Source of the DNA: Sphingobacterium siyangense
Lineage (GTDB): Bacteria > Bacteroidota > Bacteroidia > Sphingobacteriales > Sphingobacteriaceae
Length of the DNA: 64,000 nucleotides
Assembly (NCBI RefSeq): GCF_007830445.1
Contig: NZ_VLKR01000021.1
Span: 1 to 64,000 of the forward strand
Direction of reading: 5' to 3'
Below, piece by piece: positions 62,514 to 64,000 of the stretch (its first letter is position 1; each line of letters starts with the position of its first letter). The position numbers and the translations under genes are program-made. Below the pieces are notes generated by a model. The model saw only the letters and a list, made by a program, of their open reading frames with translations, searched no databases and was not told where the DNA came from.

Positions 62514-63449
62514 ATGGCAGCACATCAGCGTAAAACAGGACTGGGAAGAGGTTTAGGTGCGCTATTAAACGATAGTGTAGAAGTTCCTGCTAAAAGTAAT
62601 CAGCAAGTGGAAGAGGCTCCTCTAGTTACATCAACTGCTGTAAAAACAACAAAAGAGAATGGCAGTATCAGCCATGTTCGTGTAGAAGAAATATCTGTCA
62701 ACCCTTTTCAGCCGCGTACGGAATTTGATCCGGTTGCTTTACAGGAGTTATCGGAATCAATTATTTTACAAGGATTAATTCAGCCGATTACCGTACGTAA
62801 AATTTCGGACGGTAATTATCAGTTGATCTCCGGGGAGCGACGTCTCCGCGCTTCTCGCTTGGCCGGTATTACCGAAATCCCAGCGTATATCCGTACCGCC
62901 AACGACCAGCAGATGCTGGAAATGGCCCTGATTGAGAATATTCAGCGGGAGAACCTAAATGCGATTGAAGTAGCCTTGAGCTTTCAGCGCATGATTGAGG
63001 AATGTAATCTAAAACAGGAAGAATTGGGGGAGCGAGTCAGTAAAAACCGTTCTACTGTTACAAATTATCTCCGTTTATTAAAACTCCCACCTGTCATTCA
63101 AGCGGCAATACGTGATGGAGCATTGACCATGGGACATGCTCGTGCCTTGATTAATATTCCTGAGGTTGATAAACAGCTTTATATCTTTAAGTTGATTATT
63201 GATCAAGGTTTATCCGTTCGTAAGGCGGAGGAGTTGGTTCGTGAGTTACAAAAAGGCGGTAAGAAAAAAGCCGGGAAAGATAAAGCTCCGATGTCTTTTC
63301 AATTGCAGAAGATTGAAGATGATCTGGCTTCGAAATTTTCTTCTCGTGTCAAATTGAATCTGAAGAGTACAAAAGGAAAAGGAGCAATTGAGATTCCTTT
63401 TGAATCGGAAGATGATTTAAGTCGCATTCTTGAATTGTTAGATTGGTAA
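62514..63449 (+). CDS. parB: Chromosome-partitioning protein ParB (Spo0J)
   Basis: 311 aa. Binds parS and spreads; CTPase clamp. N-terminal ParA-activating tail with TGLGRGLGALLND, the ParB/Srx nuclease-like region (about 60-150: VNPFQPRTEFDPVALQELSE, ISGERRLRASRLAGITEIPA, and the ALIENIQRENLNAIEVALSF box), HTH (QEELGERVSKNRSTVTNYLR) for parS and a C-terminal dimer domain. It overlaps no neighbour; the DUF5683 gene starts 1 bp after its stop. Confidence 0.96.
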   Translation: MAAHQRKTGLGRGLGALLNDSVEVPAKSNQQVEEAPLVTSTAVKTTKENGSISHVRVEEISVNPFQPRTEFDPVALQELSESIILQGLIQPITVRKISDGNYQLISGERRLRASRLAGITEIPAYIRTANDQQMLEMALIENIQRENLNAIEVALSFQRMIEECNLKQEELGERVSKNRSTVTNYLRLLKLPPVIQAAIRDGALTMGHARALINIPEVDKQLYIFKLIIDQGLSVRKAEELVRELQKGGKKKAGKDKAPMSFQLQKIEDDLASKFSSRVKLNLKSTKGKGAIEIPFESEDDLSRILELLDW

Positions 63450-63450
63450 T

Positions 63451-64000
63451 ATGGCCAAGTTAATAAGCTTGATATTTGCGGTGTTTGCACTGTCGGTGGT
63501 ACATGGACAGACTGTGGATACAATTCCTAAGAAACAAATAACACCCGTCAAAATAGATAGCATAAAGCAAAAATCGGTACAGGATACCGTAAAGAAGGAA
63601 TCTCGGAAGGAACGTAAAAAACGGGAGAAGGAGGAGGCTAAGGCGAAAGAGAAGGTTGTATTCAAGGATTCGACACGCTTGGCTATTGAAGCAAAAAATA
63701 AACAGGCTTGGAAACGTTCTTTGGTCCTTCCAGGCTGGGGACAATATACCAACGGTGGCGTTTGGTGGATAAAAGTGCCTGCAATCTATGGTGGCTTAAT
63801 AACAACCGTACTTGTTTTTGATTTTAATAACCGTTATTATAAGGAATTACTGGGGGTGTTACAGGACAAAGCTCTTGGTAAGCCTATTGATCCTTATTAC
63901 ATCGGAATCTCAGACCAATCTATCATCCGAGCAAAAGATAATGCGCGGCGAAATCGAGACCTCATGGTGCTACTTACGTTAGGTGTTTATGGCCTGAATG
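63451..64000 (+). CDS. DUF5683 membrane protein (cut by window end)
   Basis: At least 183 residues. A signal peptide (LISLIFAVFALSVVHGQ) is followed by a Lys/Glu-rich stretch (KESRKERKKREKEEAKAKEK) and the DUF5683 start (KRSLVLPGWGQYTNGGVWWI, then a membrane helix VPAIYGGLITTVLVFDF). The gene order parA-parB-DUF5683 is conserved in Bacteroidota, usually followed by dapB and lepB, which would lie beyond the window. Function unknown. Confidence 0.9.
   Translation, partial: MAKLISLIFAVFALSVVHGQTVDTIPKKQITPVKIDSIKQKSVQDTVKKESRKERKKREKEEAKAKEKVVFKDSTRLAIEAKNKQAWKRSLVLPGWGQYTNGGVWWIKVPAIYGGLITTVLVFDFNNRYYKELLGVLQDKALGKPIDPYYIGISDQSIIRAKDNARRNRDLMVLLTLGVYGLN

Overview
The window looks like a chromosomal segment from a Bacteroidota bacterium of the Sphingobacteriaceae (Sphingobacterium/Pedobacter type). 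The signs are three SusC/SusD outer-membrane pairs, DUF6266 and DUF5683 genes, a Bacteroidota putative porin, the order parA-parB-DUF5683, promoters of the TTG / TAnnTTTG type, and few Shine-Dalgarno sequences. The genus is inferred, not proven.

1-18.3 kb is mostly accessory DNA. It opens with a complete ISL3-type insertion sequence with perfect 23-bp ends, then an IS21-type element (istA-istB) whose right end cuts into a DUF4143 ATPase gene. A minus-strand island follows: an AbiEii/AbiEi toxin-antitoxin pair with a palindromic operator, a HEPN / nucleotidyltransferase-like / HEPN protein, and two paralogous unknown proteins. The AbiE pair lies between the intact HEPN gene and a 34-codon leftover of a second HEPN copy. 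Two paralogous small HTH/coiled-coil regulators diverge from the island. Core genes come next (lipB, hflX, recG), then two decayed genes: a small lipoprotein with one in-frame stop and the front end of another DUF4143-type ATPase.

18.5-29.6 kb holds a stand-alone SusC/SusD pair (minus strand), a short operon (43-aa membrane protein, RidA, EamA transporter), nagA, a GHL10 lipoprotein, a hotdog thioesterase and a DUF6266 gene with an unusual repeat array upstream.

30-52.6 kb reads as one catabolic locus for peptidoglycan/amino-sugar material, in three plus-strand units. Unit 1 is SusC-SusD-amidase. Unit 2 is NamZ (exo-muramidase)-SusC-SusD-lipoprotein-PKD/propeller lipoprotein-GH18. Unit 3 is metallophosphatase/PQQ propeller-GH9-polysaccharide deacetylase-MurQ-SSS symporter. 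The likely flow is: surface binding and cutting, removal of peptides, release of MurNAc, import by the symporter, and MurQ converting MurNAc-6-P to GlcNAc-6-P for NagA. No MurNAc kinase is present in the window. A shared motif, ATAAAAACGC, occurs upstream of all three units. GH9 and the deacetylase are joined by a canonical A AAA AAG slippery site in the correct phase.

52.6-64 kb is housekeeping: purine nucleoside phosphorylase with a long inverted repeat reaching its start codon, a putative porin, a five-gene tRNA-Val array built from a 174-bp tandem duplication, a PagL-like lipid A deacylase, an M16 peptidase, an FMN reductase, parA, parB and a DUF5683 gene cut by the window end.
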